A stretch of 64,000 bases of DNA from Vibrio natriegens NBRC 15636 = ATCC 14048 = DSM 759 (GTDB taxonomy: Bacteria; Pseudomonadota; Gammaproteobacteria; Enterobacterales; Vibrionaceae): positions 1,736,001 to 1,800,000 of the forward strand of contig NZ_CP141822.1 in assembly GCF_035621455.1 (NCBI RefSeq), in the 5' to 3' direction. Positions 53,319-62,432 of this stretch are shown here, one piece after another. The notes beneath the pieces are model-generated. The model did no database searches and was not told the DNA's origin. It worked only from the letters and a program-made list of their open reading frames with translations. Every line of letters starts with the position of its first letter. The stretch's first letter is position 1. Both the position numbers and the translations under genes were made by a program.

Positions 53319-56300
53319 GTGAGCGGAATTTTTTCCTGGGATAACTTGTCTGTAAAGCAAAAACTATTTGGCTTAGTTCTTTTGCCAATTGTGCTTTTGC
53401 TTATACTGGCAGGCCAGCACGTACACCGCCTTTCAACCCAAGCCCAAGAATTACATAGAGCACAACGATTTACTGACTATATCGATATCGTCTCCTACCT
53501 TTACGACTTACCTAATAATCCGCAAGTTAGCGATAAATCCGAGGAAGCGCAGCGACTCACTCTTGAGCTTAAAAAGTGGACGCCTGCGATTTTCGGATCA
53601 AATGCCGAGATTTCTAGTCTGTTAACGAGCTTTGAAGAAGCGAATGCCTCATTACTGTCTGCCAAAGAAAATGATGATCGACTGGACGCTATAGAATGGC
53701 GAACGGATCTTTATGAGCAGATCCTTCTGAGCTTAGATCAAATCTACTTTAATAATATCAGCCATGAAACCAGTAACGATCTGTCTTCTATTCTCCAGCT
53801 GGAATGGCTTATGTTTTGGTCAACCAAAGAGCATCAACTCAGTCATTTTCTCATCCAGTCAGTTGAAAAAGATCAGCACTACGACTCGGATATTCGTGAC
53901 GAAATTAAGTCACTGGTTCAGAACCAGCAGCTATTGATAGAGCGCTTCGTGACACTGAACGCCAACCAAAAGCAGGTCAACTTGCTCATTGATACCTTTA
54001 CCGACGATGTGTTTCGAATAAGCCAAGAGTTTCGAACCAGTTTACTTCAAGAACAAGAACTCCAGATGCTTAGCCCTCAACAAATTTCTGACGGTTTGGA
54101 AGCGCTAAACAAACGGCTCTCTCTCATCCACGAAATCGACAACAAAATTGAGCAGCAGTTGCAAGCGAGTATCAGTCAGTCGATCACTAGAACAACTCAG
54201 CATCGTTTAGTCTTTATCGCTGCCATCTCGCTCGTTACTATCTTGGTGATTAGCCTGACGATCCGACTTATTCGTAAAGTGACCGGAAATTTAAATGTCG
54301 TCCTCGAATTCCTTGCTCGCGAGAGTTATAACTCAGACTCACCGCTATCCGAATTGATAAAAGGCAAAGATGAGCTCAGCAGATTTGCCCGTGAAGTCGA
54401 TAAGCTCAGCTTTGAGCGCGAGCAAACCAAACTGAAATTAACTCAAGCGAAAGAAGACGCAGAAAAAGCAAAAGATGAGGCGATCGAAGCGAGTAAAGCC
54501 AAAAGCAGTTTTCTGGCTAACATGTCACACGAAATACGAACGCCGTTAAATGGTGTCATTGGCATCTCTGAAGTCTTGTCAGATACACCTCTGACAGCGG
54601 TACAACGCGACTACGTCGATACGATAGAAACCTCATCACAACTGTTGCTGGGCCTTATCAATGACGTACTGGATTTTTCTAAAATTGAATCCGGTATGCT
54701 TTTAATTAGTCCACATTCAACGTGCATTCGCGAGTCAATTTACGACATCGCCTCCATCATATGCCCTAAAGCGAAAGAGAAAGGCATTGATGTAAAAGTC
54801 AATATCAGCCGAAATACGCCCTACCATGTCATGGTTGACGATCACCGCTTGCGCCAAGTCATCATGAATTTTCTGTCCAACGCAGTAAAGTTTACGGAAC
54901 AAGGTTATGTACGGCTTTCTGTTACCACTAAAGCGCTCACCGACTCTTGCGCCACCATTGAGTTTGCCGTTGAAGACTCTGGCATTGGGATTGATGAGCA
55001 ACAGCAACAAATTATTTTTGCTCCCTTCGCTCAAGAAGATAACTCCACAACACGACAATTTGGAGGCACAGGTCTGGGACTCGCCATCAGTACTCAACTT
55101 GTCGATTTAATGGGAGGAACGATACAACTGGAATCAGCGAAGGGACGCGGAAGCCGCTTTTTCTTTGAAGTGACCGCCTCGGTTGCTCAGCAACATTTTA
55201 CTCCTCACCATACGTTAAACCAAAGTCAGATTTGGCTTGTGTGTGATGACGCCGAAATGGAAATGAAACTCCGTGATGAGATGAGCGTCTATCAGATCGA
55301 CATTCATCAGTCGGTCAATAAACTCAGCGCCTTACCAACCTGGATTAACGATAACGAAAATATCATCATTGTTTACGCTGAGGGCGCACCCAATGTGGCG
55401 ATCACAACATCAGATTATATGCGTAGGCTTGAAAACCAAAACATTCGCATCTGTTTAATTAAACATTTGCATAGTGACCAATTTGATTTTGGCAAAGTGG
55501 TCAGCGTCATTATCACTCAGCCACTACTCGGCCAACGCCTTCTCGCAGCACTTGAAAGATGTGAAGCAAGTTTCTCAGAACCTAACTCACTTCATTCTGC
55601 TCCCCTTCACGTTCCCACACTGCCGAACGTCTTGATTGTGGACGACAACACCGTTAATCAAAAGATAGCAGGCCTGCACCTGACTAAAGCGGGGTTTAAC
55701 TTTGATATTGCCGAGAATGGTGTGGAAGCCGTCGATATGTTCAGAAAGCACCAATACAGCTTGATACTGATGGATTGTATGATGCCAATAATGGATGGTT
55801 TTGAAGCCACCGAACACATTCGTCAAATTGAAGCCAGTGAACAACGACCTTTTCGCATCCCGATCATCGCGCTCACCGCGAGTGTGGTCGATGATGATAT
55901 TCAAAAATGCTTAGCTGTTGGAATGGACGACTACATTCCAAAACCCTTTAAAGCCGACATGTTAAAGGAGAAGTTGGATAAAGCATTTGGTCTTCGCTTT
56001 AAAAAACCTTTGAGCGCCGAGAATATACCAGAAGTAAAAGACGTAACCGAAGCCTCACCTTTGCCTGCTCAACGTGTGGGTGAACCAACGATTAATGCTT
56101 TGTCACTGAAAACAGAACGAGTTTTGCTGGTAGAAGACAACCGGGTCAATCAAAAAGTAGCGTCGTTACTGTTGGATAAGGCAGGCTATCAATATGAAAT
56201 TGCAGAAAATGGCCAGGTAGCGGTGGAAAAATTCCAGCAAGATTCCAACTTCGCCGTCATATTGATGGACTGTATGATGCCAGTGATGGACGGTTTCGAA

Positions 56301-56483
56301 GCAACAAGGCAAATTCGTGCTTTTGAAAAGGAAAACGGGCTTAAAAAAACGCCCATCATCGCGTTAACCGCCAGTGTCGTAGATGATGATATCCAGCGTT
56401 GCTTTGACTCAGGGATGGATGCCTATGTGCCAAAACCAGTGAGAAAAGAAAAGCTACTGCATCAAATCGAAACGATGATTTAG
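53319..56483 (+). CDS. Hybrid sensor histidine kinase with two receiver domains
   Basis: Membrane-bound hybrid kinase of 1054 residues. Order of parts: membrane segment (about 15-33), periplasmic helical domain (about 34-300), second membrane segment (about 305-326), coiled coil (about 360-395), HisKA with phospho-acceptor H404 (ANMSHEIRTPLNGV), HATPase with N box FLSNAVKFTE and G boxes DSGIGI and GGTGLGLAIS, a degenerate receiver-like linker (about 645-760), then receiver 1 with D819 and receiver 2 with D984. No Hpt domain is present, so a separate phosphotransfer protein is needed. Start is GTG at 53319. It is followed at 11 bp by a PstS-like gene and then by an outer-membrane protein gene in the same operon. 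The signal is unknown. Confidence 0.9.
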   Translation: MSGIFSWDNLSVKQKLFGLVLLPIVLLLILAGQHVHRLSTQAQELHRAQRFTDYIDIVSYLYDLPNNPQVSDKSEEAQRLTLELKKWTPAIFGSNAEISSLLTSFEEANASLLSAKENDDRLDAIEWRTDLYEQILLSLDQIYFNNISHETSNDLSSILQLEWLMFWSTKEHQLSHFLIQSVEKDQHYDSDIRDEIKSLVQNQQLLIERFVTLNANQKQVNLLIDTFTDDVFRISQEFRTSLLQEQELQMLSPQQISDGLEALNKRLSLIHEIDNKIEQQLQASISQSITRTTQHRLVFIAAISLVTILVISLTIRLIRKVTGNLNVVLEFLARESYNSDSPLSELIKGKDELSRFAREVDKLSFEREQTKLKLTQAKEDAEKAKDEAIEASKAKSSFLANMSHEIRTPLNGVIGISEVLSDTPLTAVQRDYVDTIETSSQLLLGLINDVLDFSKIESGMLLISPHSTCIRESIYDIASIICPKAKEKGIDVKVNISRNTPYHVMVDDHRLRQVIMNFLSNAVKFTEQGYVRLSVTTKALTDSCATIEFAVEDSGIGIDEQQQQIIFAPFAQEDNSTTRQFGGTGLGLAISTQLVDLMGGTIQLESAKGRGSRFFFEVTASVAQQHFTPHHTLNQSQIWLVCDDAEMEMKLRDEMSVYQIDIHQSVNKLSALPTWINDNENIIIVYAEGAPNVAITTSDYMRRLENQNIRICLIKHLHSDQFDFGKVVSVIITQPLLGQRLLAALERCEASFSEPNSLHSAPLHVPTLPNVLIVDDNTVNQKIAGLHLTKAGFNFDIAENGVEAVDMFRKHQYSLILMDCMMPIMDGFEATEHIRQIEASEQRPFRIPIIALTASVVDDDIQKCLAVGMDDYIPKPFKADMLKEKLDKAFGLRFKKPLSAENIPEVKDVTEASPLPAQRVGEPTINALSLKTERVLLVEDNRVNQKVASLLLDKAGYQYEIAENGQVAVEKFQQDSNFAVILMDCMMPVMDGFEATRQIRAFEKENGLKKTPIIALTASVVDDDIQRCFDSGMDAYVPKPVRKEKLLHQIETMI

Positions 56484-56494
56484 GTTAACGGCTT

Positions 56495-56971
56495 ATGGTG
56501 AGTCTCGGTCCTCGTTATCGCCCTTCCTCTTGGTCGCTTGCGACAAGCACGTTGATACTGGTTTATCTTCTGATCCTGAGTGAGCCCTTGTACGCCGCTG
56601 ATAACTACGCCATTTTTTCATTTAACTCAAAGTTTGATGCGCTAACAATAAACAAGGCAAGAAAACTCTACAGAGGTAAAACAAGCCTGTTACAAGGAGA
56701 GCGAGTTGAGCTTTCTGACTGGCCAGAAACGTCAACCGAACGGACAGAGTTTTACCGCTACCTTCTTAATAAAAACCTTGCCCAAATGAACGCACATTGG
56801 GCGAGTTTGTCGTTCTCAGGTAAAGCCCGCCCGCCCAAAGTCATCGAACAGCCAAGTATCGATGCTCTATTGGCATGGATGCAAGAACAACCCAATCGAA
56901 TTGGCTACGCACCTGTAAACAGTCTGCCATCTAACGTCCACATTCTATATGTTGTAAGCTCGGAGAATTGA
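56495..56971 (+). CDS. Small PstS-like periplasmic protein
   Basis: A 158-residue exported protein with a signal peptide or N-terminal anchor (about residues 14-34, ending PLYAADNY). The mature part is a single lobe resembling the phosphate-binding protein family: INKARKLYRGKTSLLQG, TEFYRYLLNKNLAQMNAHWA, LSFSGKARPPKVI and RIGYAPVNSLP follow in the order typical of PstS-like domains. It is half the length of a true PstS and is not next to pst transporter genes. Placed between a hybrid kinase and an outer-membrane protein, it may present a ligand to the kinase. Function inferred only. Confidence 0.8.
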   Translation: MVSLGPRYRPSSWSLATSTLILVYLLILSEPLYAADNYAIFSFNSKFDALTINKARKLYRGKTSLLQGERVELSDWPETSTERTEFYRYLLNKNLAQMNAHWASLSFSGKARPPKVIEQPSIDALLAWMQEQPNRIGYAPVNSLPSNVHILYVVSSEN

Positions 56972-56972
56972 T

Positions 56973-58064
56973 ATGAAAAAATATCTGACCACAATACTAC
57001 TTACCAGCATCGCTTTTCCGAGCTTAGCAACCATTGAAATAACAGATAACCTCTCATTGAGTGGGTTTGGTTCAGCCTCTTGGGCGAGATCAGATAACCA
57101 CACGCCATTACTGATCAACCGATTCATCAAAGACGAAAGCTGCTTTGATTGTGATACAACGTTTGGTGTGCAGCTAGATTATTTCTCCGGTGCATTGCGG
57201 TCGTCAGTACAAGTGGTAAAAAGGCCACAAGATCACTGGAGTGACCCGCAGCTCGAATGGGCGTATCTTGCCTATACGTACAAAAACTACGATATTTACG
57301 CAGGCCGATTAAGGCTGCCCTTATTTTTAGCGTCCGAGTATTATTACGTCGGGCATGCGCTCACGCCCGCTCGTGCTCCCACAGAAGTATATGATAGTTT
57401 ACTCGGTATCACGGCCTATAATGGAGTTTCAGTTCGTTGGCTTTATGACCTCAATGACAAAGCGATGATTACTGCCATGCCATTTGTAGGCTTCAAAGAC
57501 GATAGCAATATCACCATCAATGACAATACAAAACTTAAAGTGGATGTGAATGATGTCGTTGGCATCAATGTGACGCTAAGTGGTGACCGCTATCGCTGGA
57601 ACTTTGTTTATTTAAATGGAGACTATGACCAAACCACCATTCTTTCGAACACCGAACAAGACGTTCCAGGCCTTGGCACTATTGTGGTCGACCGTTTAAC
57701 GCTTACAGAAAATGACTCAAAGATAGACCTGTATTCGTTGGGGGCTAAGTATGAAATAGATCGATTCACTCTAGCGGCAGAAGCCCAAACCAGTGATATC
57801 TCAACCACTTGGTACGCCACCGCCAGTTATAATAGGAACAAATTCACACCGTACACTGTCTACGGGCAAATCTTCGATGAACATGAAAATAAAACCGGAG
57901 ATAGCTACCTGTTGGGATTAAGATATGACATTACATACAACGTATCTCTTAATGCAGAATGGCAATATTTTAAGGCGTTTGGTGATGGGTTAGGTACCTT
58001 CTCATCAATGCCGGAAGACGATAATGCCAACATGTATACGTTAATGCTCAACTTTGTTTTCTAG
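56973..58064 (+). CDS. Outer-membrane beta-barrel (porin-like) protein
   Basis: A 363-residue exported protein with signal peptide (1 to about 19, SLATIEI) and an all-beta pattern of alternating hydrophobic residues ending in phenylalanine (TLMLNFVF), the mark of an outer-membrane barrel. Two cysteines in ESCFDCDTTFG near the N-terminus could pair. Glycine/tyrosine-rich strands such as DIYAGRLRLPLFLASEYYY resemble the alginate/phosphate-porin-like family. It begins 1 bp after the PstS-like gene, so all three genes from the hybrid kinase onward are one transcription unit. Substrate unknown. Confidence 0.8.
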   Translation: MKKYLTTILLTSIAFPSLATIEITDNLSLSGFGSASWARSDNHTPLLINRFIKDESCFDCDTTFGVQLDYFSGALRSSVQVVKRPQDHWSDPQLEWAYLAYTYKNYDIYAGRLRLPLFLASEYYYVGHALTPARAPTEVYDSLLGITAYNGVSVRWLYDLNDKAMITAMPFVGFKDDSNITINDNTKLKVDVNDVVGINVTLSGDRYRWNFVYLNGDYDQTTILSNTEQDVPGLGTIVVDRLTLTENDSKIDLYSLGAKYEIDRFTLAAEAQTSDISTTWYATASYNRNKFTPYTVYGQIFDEHENKTGDSYLLGLRYDITYNVSLNAEWQYFKAFGDGLGTFSSMPEDDNANMYTLMLNFVF

Positions 58065-58387
58065 TTTTGCTTCTGTTGATTGGCACTTTTCTGCTTCATT
58101 TTGAGTTGCTTATCTTTTCGCCTTAACGCTCTAAAAAATTTCGACTCTTCGTGATACCAACCTAATACGCTAATAGGGAATCCCACCAGCATCATGATAA
58201 ACAAATCCGCTGGCAACTGTTCAATGATATCCATAAAGGAGTGCAAGTCGCCAAAAATGAATAAACCAATTACTTTACCGACCAGCAACGCACAACAAAT
58301 CATAAAAAACGACTTTAAGATGTAGTGCCATTTGCCTTTTTTACGTTCCTCTTTCCAGTAACTATATTTGTGCTCGCGGTTATACAT
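58061..58387 (-). CDS. Small membrane protein, 108 aa
   Basis: Function not recognised. Two membrane segments (about residues 25-45 and 58-78) lie between a basic N-terminus (YWKEERKKGKWHY) and a strongly basic C-terminus (RALRRKDKQLKMKQK). Start at 58387 (MYNREHKYS) is decided by a GGAGGGGAG ribosome site directly before it; a longer frame to 58420 would translate that site. The 3' end overlaps the convergent porin gene by 4 bp. Confidence 0.75.
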   Translation of the reverse strand: MYNREHKYSYWKEERKKGKWHYILKSFFMICCALLVGKVIGLFIFGDLHSFMDIIEQLPADLFIMMLVGFPISVLGWYHEESKFFRALRRKDKQLKMKQKSANQQKQN

Positions 58388-58612
58388 CTCCCCTCCATAC
58401 GTGACATTGTCACTCAGCACATAACCACTTGGTTTCAGTGCGCCACATCACTTTAAGCATAGTGTGAATAACAAGGCATTGCTGTCCAAACCAGCCGATC
58501 AGCCTAAATATTTTGGACAGCGTTATGGAGAGCATGAAGCGATGCAGGCTAGTGGCAAAACAAGATATAACCCAAGCCTTTGCTCATGCAGGGTTAACCA
58601 GATGCGTTGTGG

Positions 58613-59047
58613 TTATTGCTTTCTAAACACCCAGACAGGGCCAATAAGAAGAAATTGTAAGTCTTCGTAAAATGAAGGCTTGGTTCCTTCTATTTTGTGC
58701 CCGATGAATTGCAACATCCAGAGAACACCAAAAATAAGTAAAGAGATATACAGAACCGGAAGTTGGAGCACTTCCAATGACCAGATTAAGCCAATACACG
58801 CCAATGTATAGCCCAGCATCATCATGAAGACACTGAGAGACAACCGGTAATAAAATATCCAAACAGGAATGACGGCTAACCATACCCAATTTATTTGATA
58901 ACCGAGGATAGACAATTGAGGAATCGACCAAATTAACCCAACGACAGAAAGATAAATGCCGGGCACGGCTATCGCGTGAATTTTTCGATTGATTGGGTTT
59001 TGATGACTTTCCCCGTAGGCTTTAAGCCAGTCAGATAGTGCTCGCAT
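58613..59047 (-). CDS. DUF962/Mpo1-like membrane protein
   Basis: A 144-residue protein with about four membrane segments. The family motifs are NPINRKIHAIAVPG near residue 17 and FIGHKIEGTKPSFYEDLQFLL near residue 113, with histidines and glutamate that bind iron in the yeast Mpo1 dioxygenase, which shortens 2-hydroxy fatty acids by alpha-oxidation. Similar bacterial proteins are common but mostly untested. Single leftward gene; RNA hairpins are not seen. Confidence 0.87.
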   Translation of the reverse strand: MRALSDWLKAYGESHQNPINRKIHAIAVPGIYLSVVGLIWSIPQLSILGYQINWVWLAVIPVWIFYYRLSLSVFMMMLGYTLACIGLIWSLEVLQLPVLYISLLIFGVLWMLQFIGHKIEGTKPSFYEDLQFLLIGPVWVFRKQ

Positions 59048-59207
59048 AGCATTTCCCTCTTTGCCCTTATACTTTTTATATAGCCTGTACTTAATAAAGG
59101 CGCGAGTTTTTCTGAAACACGAGCTAATAATTCAATTCGGTCATGGTGATAAGAGCGAGATATCCGTCACTTTCTCCTGCCAATACTCTGATTTATCTGT
59201 GCTCTAA

Positions 59208-59564
59208 CTACGCGAAACCTAACGAAGCACGCTGAGCTTTCGTCAACTTAGCAATGACAAGCTCGTATGAACGTTCACATAAATCCTGGATAAGTCCATC
59301 CTCGACATCTCCATTGAAATACACCGTGACCCAGTGTCTTTTATTCAAATGGTAACCGGGGGTGATATCAGTGAACTGAGAAGTCAGCACTTCACCATCC
59401 TCGGGTTTTACTTTTACACTGACGTAGTCTCGACCCTCTCTTTGGGCAAGTATTGCGAACATTTTCCCTTTGATCTTAAAGACTAAAGCTTCAGGTCCAA
59501 ACGGAAAGTCGCTTTCCGCGCACATAAACGTATTAAGGTACGTTTCTAACGCTTTGATTTGCAT
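59208..59564 (-). CDS. MmcQ/YjbR-family protein
   Basis: A 118-residue small soluble protein of the MmcQ/YjbR double-wing DNA-binding-like fold. The family signatures FPFGPEALVFKIKGKMFAIL, VSVKVKPEDGEVL and HWVTVYFNGDV are visible, with the usual C-terminal ERSYELVIAKLTK. The fold resembles CyaY-like or MotA-C DNA-binding proteins, but no function is established. It lies 20 bp downstream of a MarR gene on the same strand and is probably co-transcribed with it. Confidence 0.88.
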   Translation of the reverse strand: MQIKALETYLNTFMCAESDFPFGPEALVFKIKGKMFAILAQREGRDYVSVKVKPEDGEVLTSQFTDITPGYHLNKRHWVTVYFNGDVEDGLIQDLCERSYELVIAKLTKAQRASLGFA

Positions 59565-59584
59565 CCCACACCCCGCAATTGATT

Positions 59585-60067
59585 TTATTCAAACTGTGGC
59601 AACAAGCTCTTTAATGCCTCATTAAGCTTTAACTTTTCTTCATCAGACAAGCCATGCATAAAGCCTCGTTGAACCTCAACATGTTCAACAATCAACTTAT
59701 CGATAAGCATCAAACCCTTAGCCGTCAATTCAACCGTAACACTGCGTCTATCTTCCTTACTATGTTCTCTGACAATTAAACCTTTCGTTTCCAACTTATC
59801 TAATCGGTTAGTCATCGCGCCGGAAGTAAGCATCATTGACTCGATCAAGGCAGAAGGCGTCAAACAGTATGGTGCTCCTGCTCGACGCAACGTCGCCAGT
59901 ACATCAAATTCACCCATTTTAAGGTCATACTGCTTATGAAGCTCTGCGACTCGAGTCTCCATGTGTTTGGCAATTCTCATTAATCGCCCCATGATGGCCA
60001 TCGGCTGTGTGTCGAGCCCTGGCTTTTCTTTAAACCACTGCTCTACCAGTCTATCAATTGCGTCCAT
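59585..60067 (-). CDS. MarR-family transcriptional regulator
   Basis: A 160-residue winged-helix repressor. Helix-turn-helix region GAPYCLTPSALIESMMLTSG followed by the wing EHSKEDRRSVTVELTAKG, with N- and C-terminal dimerisation helices. Divergent from an EamA transporter gene. The 119-bp gap carries two near-identical 18-bp semi-palindromes that are good operator candidates, one next to each start, so it probably represses both itself and the transporter. Ligand unknown. Confidence 0.93.
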   Translation of the reverse strand: MDAIDRLVEQWFKEKPGLDTQPMAIMGRLMRIAKHMETRVAELHKQYDLKMGEFDVLATLRRAGAPYCLTPSALIESMMLTSGAMTNRLDKLETKGLIVREHSKEDRRSVTVELTAKGLMLIDKLIVEHVEVQRGFMHGLSDEEKLKLNEALKSLLPQFE

Positions 60068-60104
60068 TTCTTACTTCTCTCCAAAGCAACGCGGCTTGTC
60101 TAAT

Positions 60105-60122
60105 TACTTTAACATGAAGATA
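60105..60122. promoter_or_regulatory. Putative MarR operator, copy 1
   Basis: TACTTTAACATGAAGATA agrees with the second copy at 14 of 18 positions and lies 38-55 bp upstream of the marR start. The symmetry is partial, TA..TT/AA..TA. Confidence 0.6.
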
Positions 60123-60162
60123 CTTTACAAAAAGTAACCTAAGGCGTATCTTTGCACTTAAT

Positions 60163-60180
60163 TATCTTAACGTAAAGATA
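60163..60180. promoter_or_regulatory. Putative MarR operator, copy 2
   Basis: TATCTT-AACGTA-AAGATA is a perfect 6-bp inverted repeat with a six-base centre, ending six bases before the EamA start codon. Binding here would block transcription or translation start of the transporter. Confidence 0.65.
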
Positions 60181-60186
60181 TTTGAC

Positions 60187-61053
60187 ATGAACATTTTACT
60201 CGCCATGATCCCGGCGTTTTTCTGGGGCACGACTTATGCGGTTACGCAGTATACGGTGCCAGATTGGCCTCCTATTCTGCTGGGTGTCCTGCGCTCGCTG
60301 CCTGCGGGCTTACTGCTGCTCGCGATAAAGCCGACATTGCCGAAAAAGCACGAGTGGAGAGCCCTGCTTGTATTAGGCACGATCAACATCGCGCTGTTCT
60401 TCTGCCTTGTCTTTGTCATGGCACTCACACTGCCTGCGGCGATTTCAGGCGTGGGTATGGTTTCATTACCCGTATTTGCGATGCTGTACAGTTGGGTGGT
60501 CTATAAACGCCCACCTAACGCGTTACAGGTATGCCGAGGCCTTGCTTTGGTTGCCCTCGCGTGGCTGCTATTTAATCCGGCAACCATCACACTGAATCCG
60601 GTTGGTTTGATTGCCATGATTTCCGCAATTATGTGTATTGTGATCGGCAGCAGCGTTACTAAAGCACTCGGTACAAGAATGCATTGGTGGACGGTCCTGA
60701 CTTGGCAGTTGATCATTGGTGGAGTGATTCTGACGATTGTTTCCACTGTGATGGCTAGCCTTGATCCTGAGCCATATCTCAGTGCGGTACGAAATACATC
60801 GCTTACTAACATCCTGGGGCTGCTCTGGGTGATCATTCTTAATACCGCATTAAGCTACACCATGTATGTCTGGCTTCTGCAAAGAATGTCTGTGGTTGAC
60901 TTTACCTTTGGCAACATCATTAATCCGATTGCTGGTATTTTATCTGGCTTGTTACTGCTTGGAGAAAGCTTCACGCCTGTTCAATATAGCTTGATGTTGG
61001 GTATGATTCTGGTATCGCTACTACCGCAACTTGTGATGAAATTTTTCAAGTAG
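60187..61053 (+). CDS. EamA-family (DMT superfamily) transporter
   Basis: Ten-helix inner-membrane exporter of 288 residues made of two repeats of five segments. The N-terminal repeat begins PAFFWGTTYAVTQY and the second near residue 140 (LIAMISAIMCIVIGSSVTKA); the conserved late segment NPIAGILSGLLLLGESF with its proline is present. Substrates of the family are metabolites or drugs; the divergent MarR regulator suggests induction by a toxic or aromatic compound. Terminates at a strong palindrome shared with gabT. Confidence 0.9.
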   Translation: MNILLAMIPAFFWGTTYAVTQYTVPDWPPILLGVLRSLPAGLLLLAIKPTLPKKHEWRALLVLGTINIALFFCLVFVMALTLPAAISGVGMVSLPVFAMLYSWVVYKRPPNALQVCRGLALVALAWLLFNPATITLNPVGLIAMISAIMCIVIGSSVTKALGTRMHWWTVLTWQLIIGGVILTIVSTVMASLDPEPYLSAVRNTSLTNILGLLWVIILNTALSYTMYVWLLQRMSVVDFTFGNIINPIAGILSGLLLLGESFTPVQYSLMLGMILVSLLPQLVMKFFK

Positions 61054-61092
61054 GCATGACCAACCTTATTTAGGACGGTACAGATTGATCAA

Positions 61093-61120
61093 AAAGAGGA
61101 AGTCAGCTGACTTCCTCTTT
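61093..61120. terminator. Perfect 28-bp palindromic terminator
   Basis: AAAGAGGAAGTCAG is followed immediately by its exact reverse complement, giving a 14-bp stem with no unpaired loop. It lies between convergent eamA-type and gabT genes and serves both. Confidence 0.9.
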
Positions 61121-61149
61121 GAATTAAGGCTCGATTTGTTTACTGGGTA

Positions 61150-62421
61150 CTACGCCAGCTCAAGAATGATTTTTTCCAGTTTGTCTAAACCTTCTTTCAG
61201 TACTTCTGACTCGATAGTTAGCGGTGGAAGCAGACGAATAACGTTCGCTTTTACCCCACAAGAAAGCAGAATGAGACCGTTCTCTTGCGCTTTAGCAATG
61301 ACCGCTTTAGTCATATCTTGCAGAGGCTTACCCGTTTCTGGATCAGTAAATTCAATCGCCATCATTGCACCAGTGGTACGGATTTCACCAATCGCAGGTA
61401 CTGATTTTTGCAGCTCAGTCATACGTGCATTAACCACTTCGCCAATGCCCATCGCTTTCGCACACAAGTCTTCTTCTTCGATGATTTTCAAGACTTCCAG
61501 ACCAGCAACACAACCTAGTGGAGAACCAGCATACGTGCCGCCTAAGCCACCTGGAAGTGCAGAGTCCATGACATCTGCTTTACCAACCACAGCTGAGATT
61601 GGGAAACCACCCGCAATGCCTTTCGCCATCGTCATTAGGTCTGGTTCAATACCCAGGTATTCGGTCGCAAACATCTTACCCGTACGGGCGAAGCCTGTCT
61701 GGATTTCATCGGCAATCAGCATGATACCGTGCTTGTCACACAACTCACGCAAGCCTTGTGCAAACGCTTCAGGCGCTTTGTAGAAACCACCCTCGCCTTG
61801 TACAGGTTCAAAAATGATCGCTGCAACGCGTGAAGGCTCGATATCACAAGCAAACAGATCATCGATCGCTTGTAGGCTTTGCTCAACGCTGATGCCGTGG
61901 AACGCATTTGGGTATGGTGCGTGGTAGATTTCATTTGGGAAAGGACCAAAGCCTGCTTTGTATGGCGCGACTTTACCCGTTAGACCCATTGTCATGTTAG
62001 TACGACCATGGAAGCCACCTTTAAACGCAATCACGCCGCTACGGCCAGTGTGAGCACGTGCTACTTTCACGGCGTTTTCAACCGCTTCTGCACCTGTTGT
62101 CAGGAAGATGGCTTTCTTCTTAGTCTCACCCGGAGCAAGTTCAGTTAATTTTTCCGCCAGCTCGACGAATGATGCGTAAGGCGTCACCATTGCACAAGTG
62201 TGTGAGAAGTTATCGAGCTGAGCTTTTACCGCTTCGCTGATGCGCTTATGAGAATGACCAGTATTAGTCACCGCAATGCCCGCCGCGAAATCGATGTACT
62301 TGTTACCTTCAATATCCCAAACATGCGCGTTTTCTGCTTTCTCTACGTAAAGCGGGTATAGCGCACCCATACCTTGAGCAATTACCTGGTTTCTTCTTTC
62401 GTGTAGTTGTTGGTTAGTCAT
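61150..62421 (-). CDS. gabT: 4-aminobutyrate aminotransferase
   Basis: PLP-dependent transaminase turning GABA and 2-oxoglutarate into succinate semialdehyde and glutamate. 423 residues of the class III type, with TTGAEAVENAVKVARAHTGR, the cofactor Asp region LIADEIQTGFARTGKMF and the PLP lysine in TMAKGIAGGFPISAVVGK. Next to gabD (11 bp gap), so the assignment to GABA rather than ornithine is well supported. Part of a leftward aguA-gabD-gabT set for polyamine or GABA use. Confidence 0.95.
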   Translation of the reverse strand: MTNQQLHERRNQVIAQGMGALYPLYVEKAENAHVWDIEGNKYIDFAAGIAVTNTGHSHKRISEAVKAQLDNFSHTCAMVTPYASFVELAEKLTELAPGETKKKAIFLTTGAEAVENAVKVARAHTGRSGVIAFKGGFHGRTNMTMGLTGKVAPYKAGFGPFPNEIYHAPYPNAFHGISVEQSLQAIDDLFACDIEPSRVAAIIFEPVQGEGGFYKAPEAFAQGLRELCDKHGIMLIADEIQTGFARTGKMFATEYLGIEPDLMTMAKGIAGGFPISAVVGKADVMDSALPGGLGGTYAGSPLGCVAGLEVLKIIEEEDLCAKAMGIGEVVNARMTELQKSVPAIGEIRTTGAMMAIEFTDPETGKPLQDMTKAVIAKAQENGLILLSCGVKANVIRLLPPLTIESEVLKEGLDKLEKIILELA

Positions 62422-62432
62422 TGTTTTTATCC

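Noticed and set aside
61085..61783. 232-codon plus-strand frame over gabT
   Set aside because: Starts inside the palindromic terminator and is antisense to gabT motifs; serine/proline-rich composition is that of a shadow frame.
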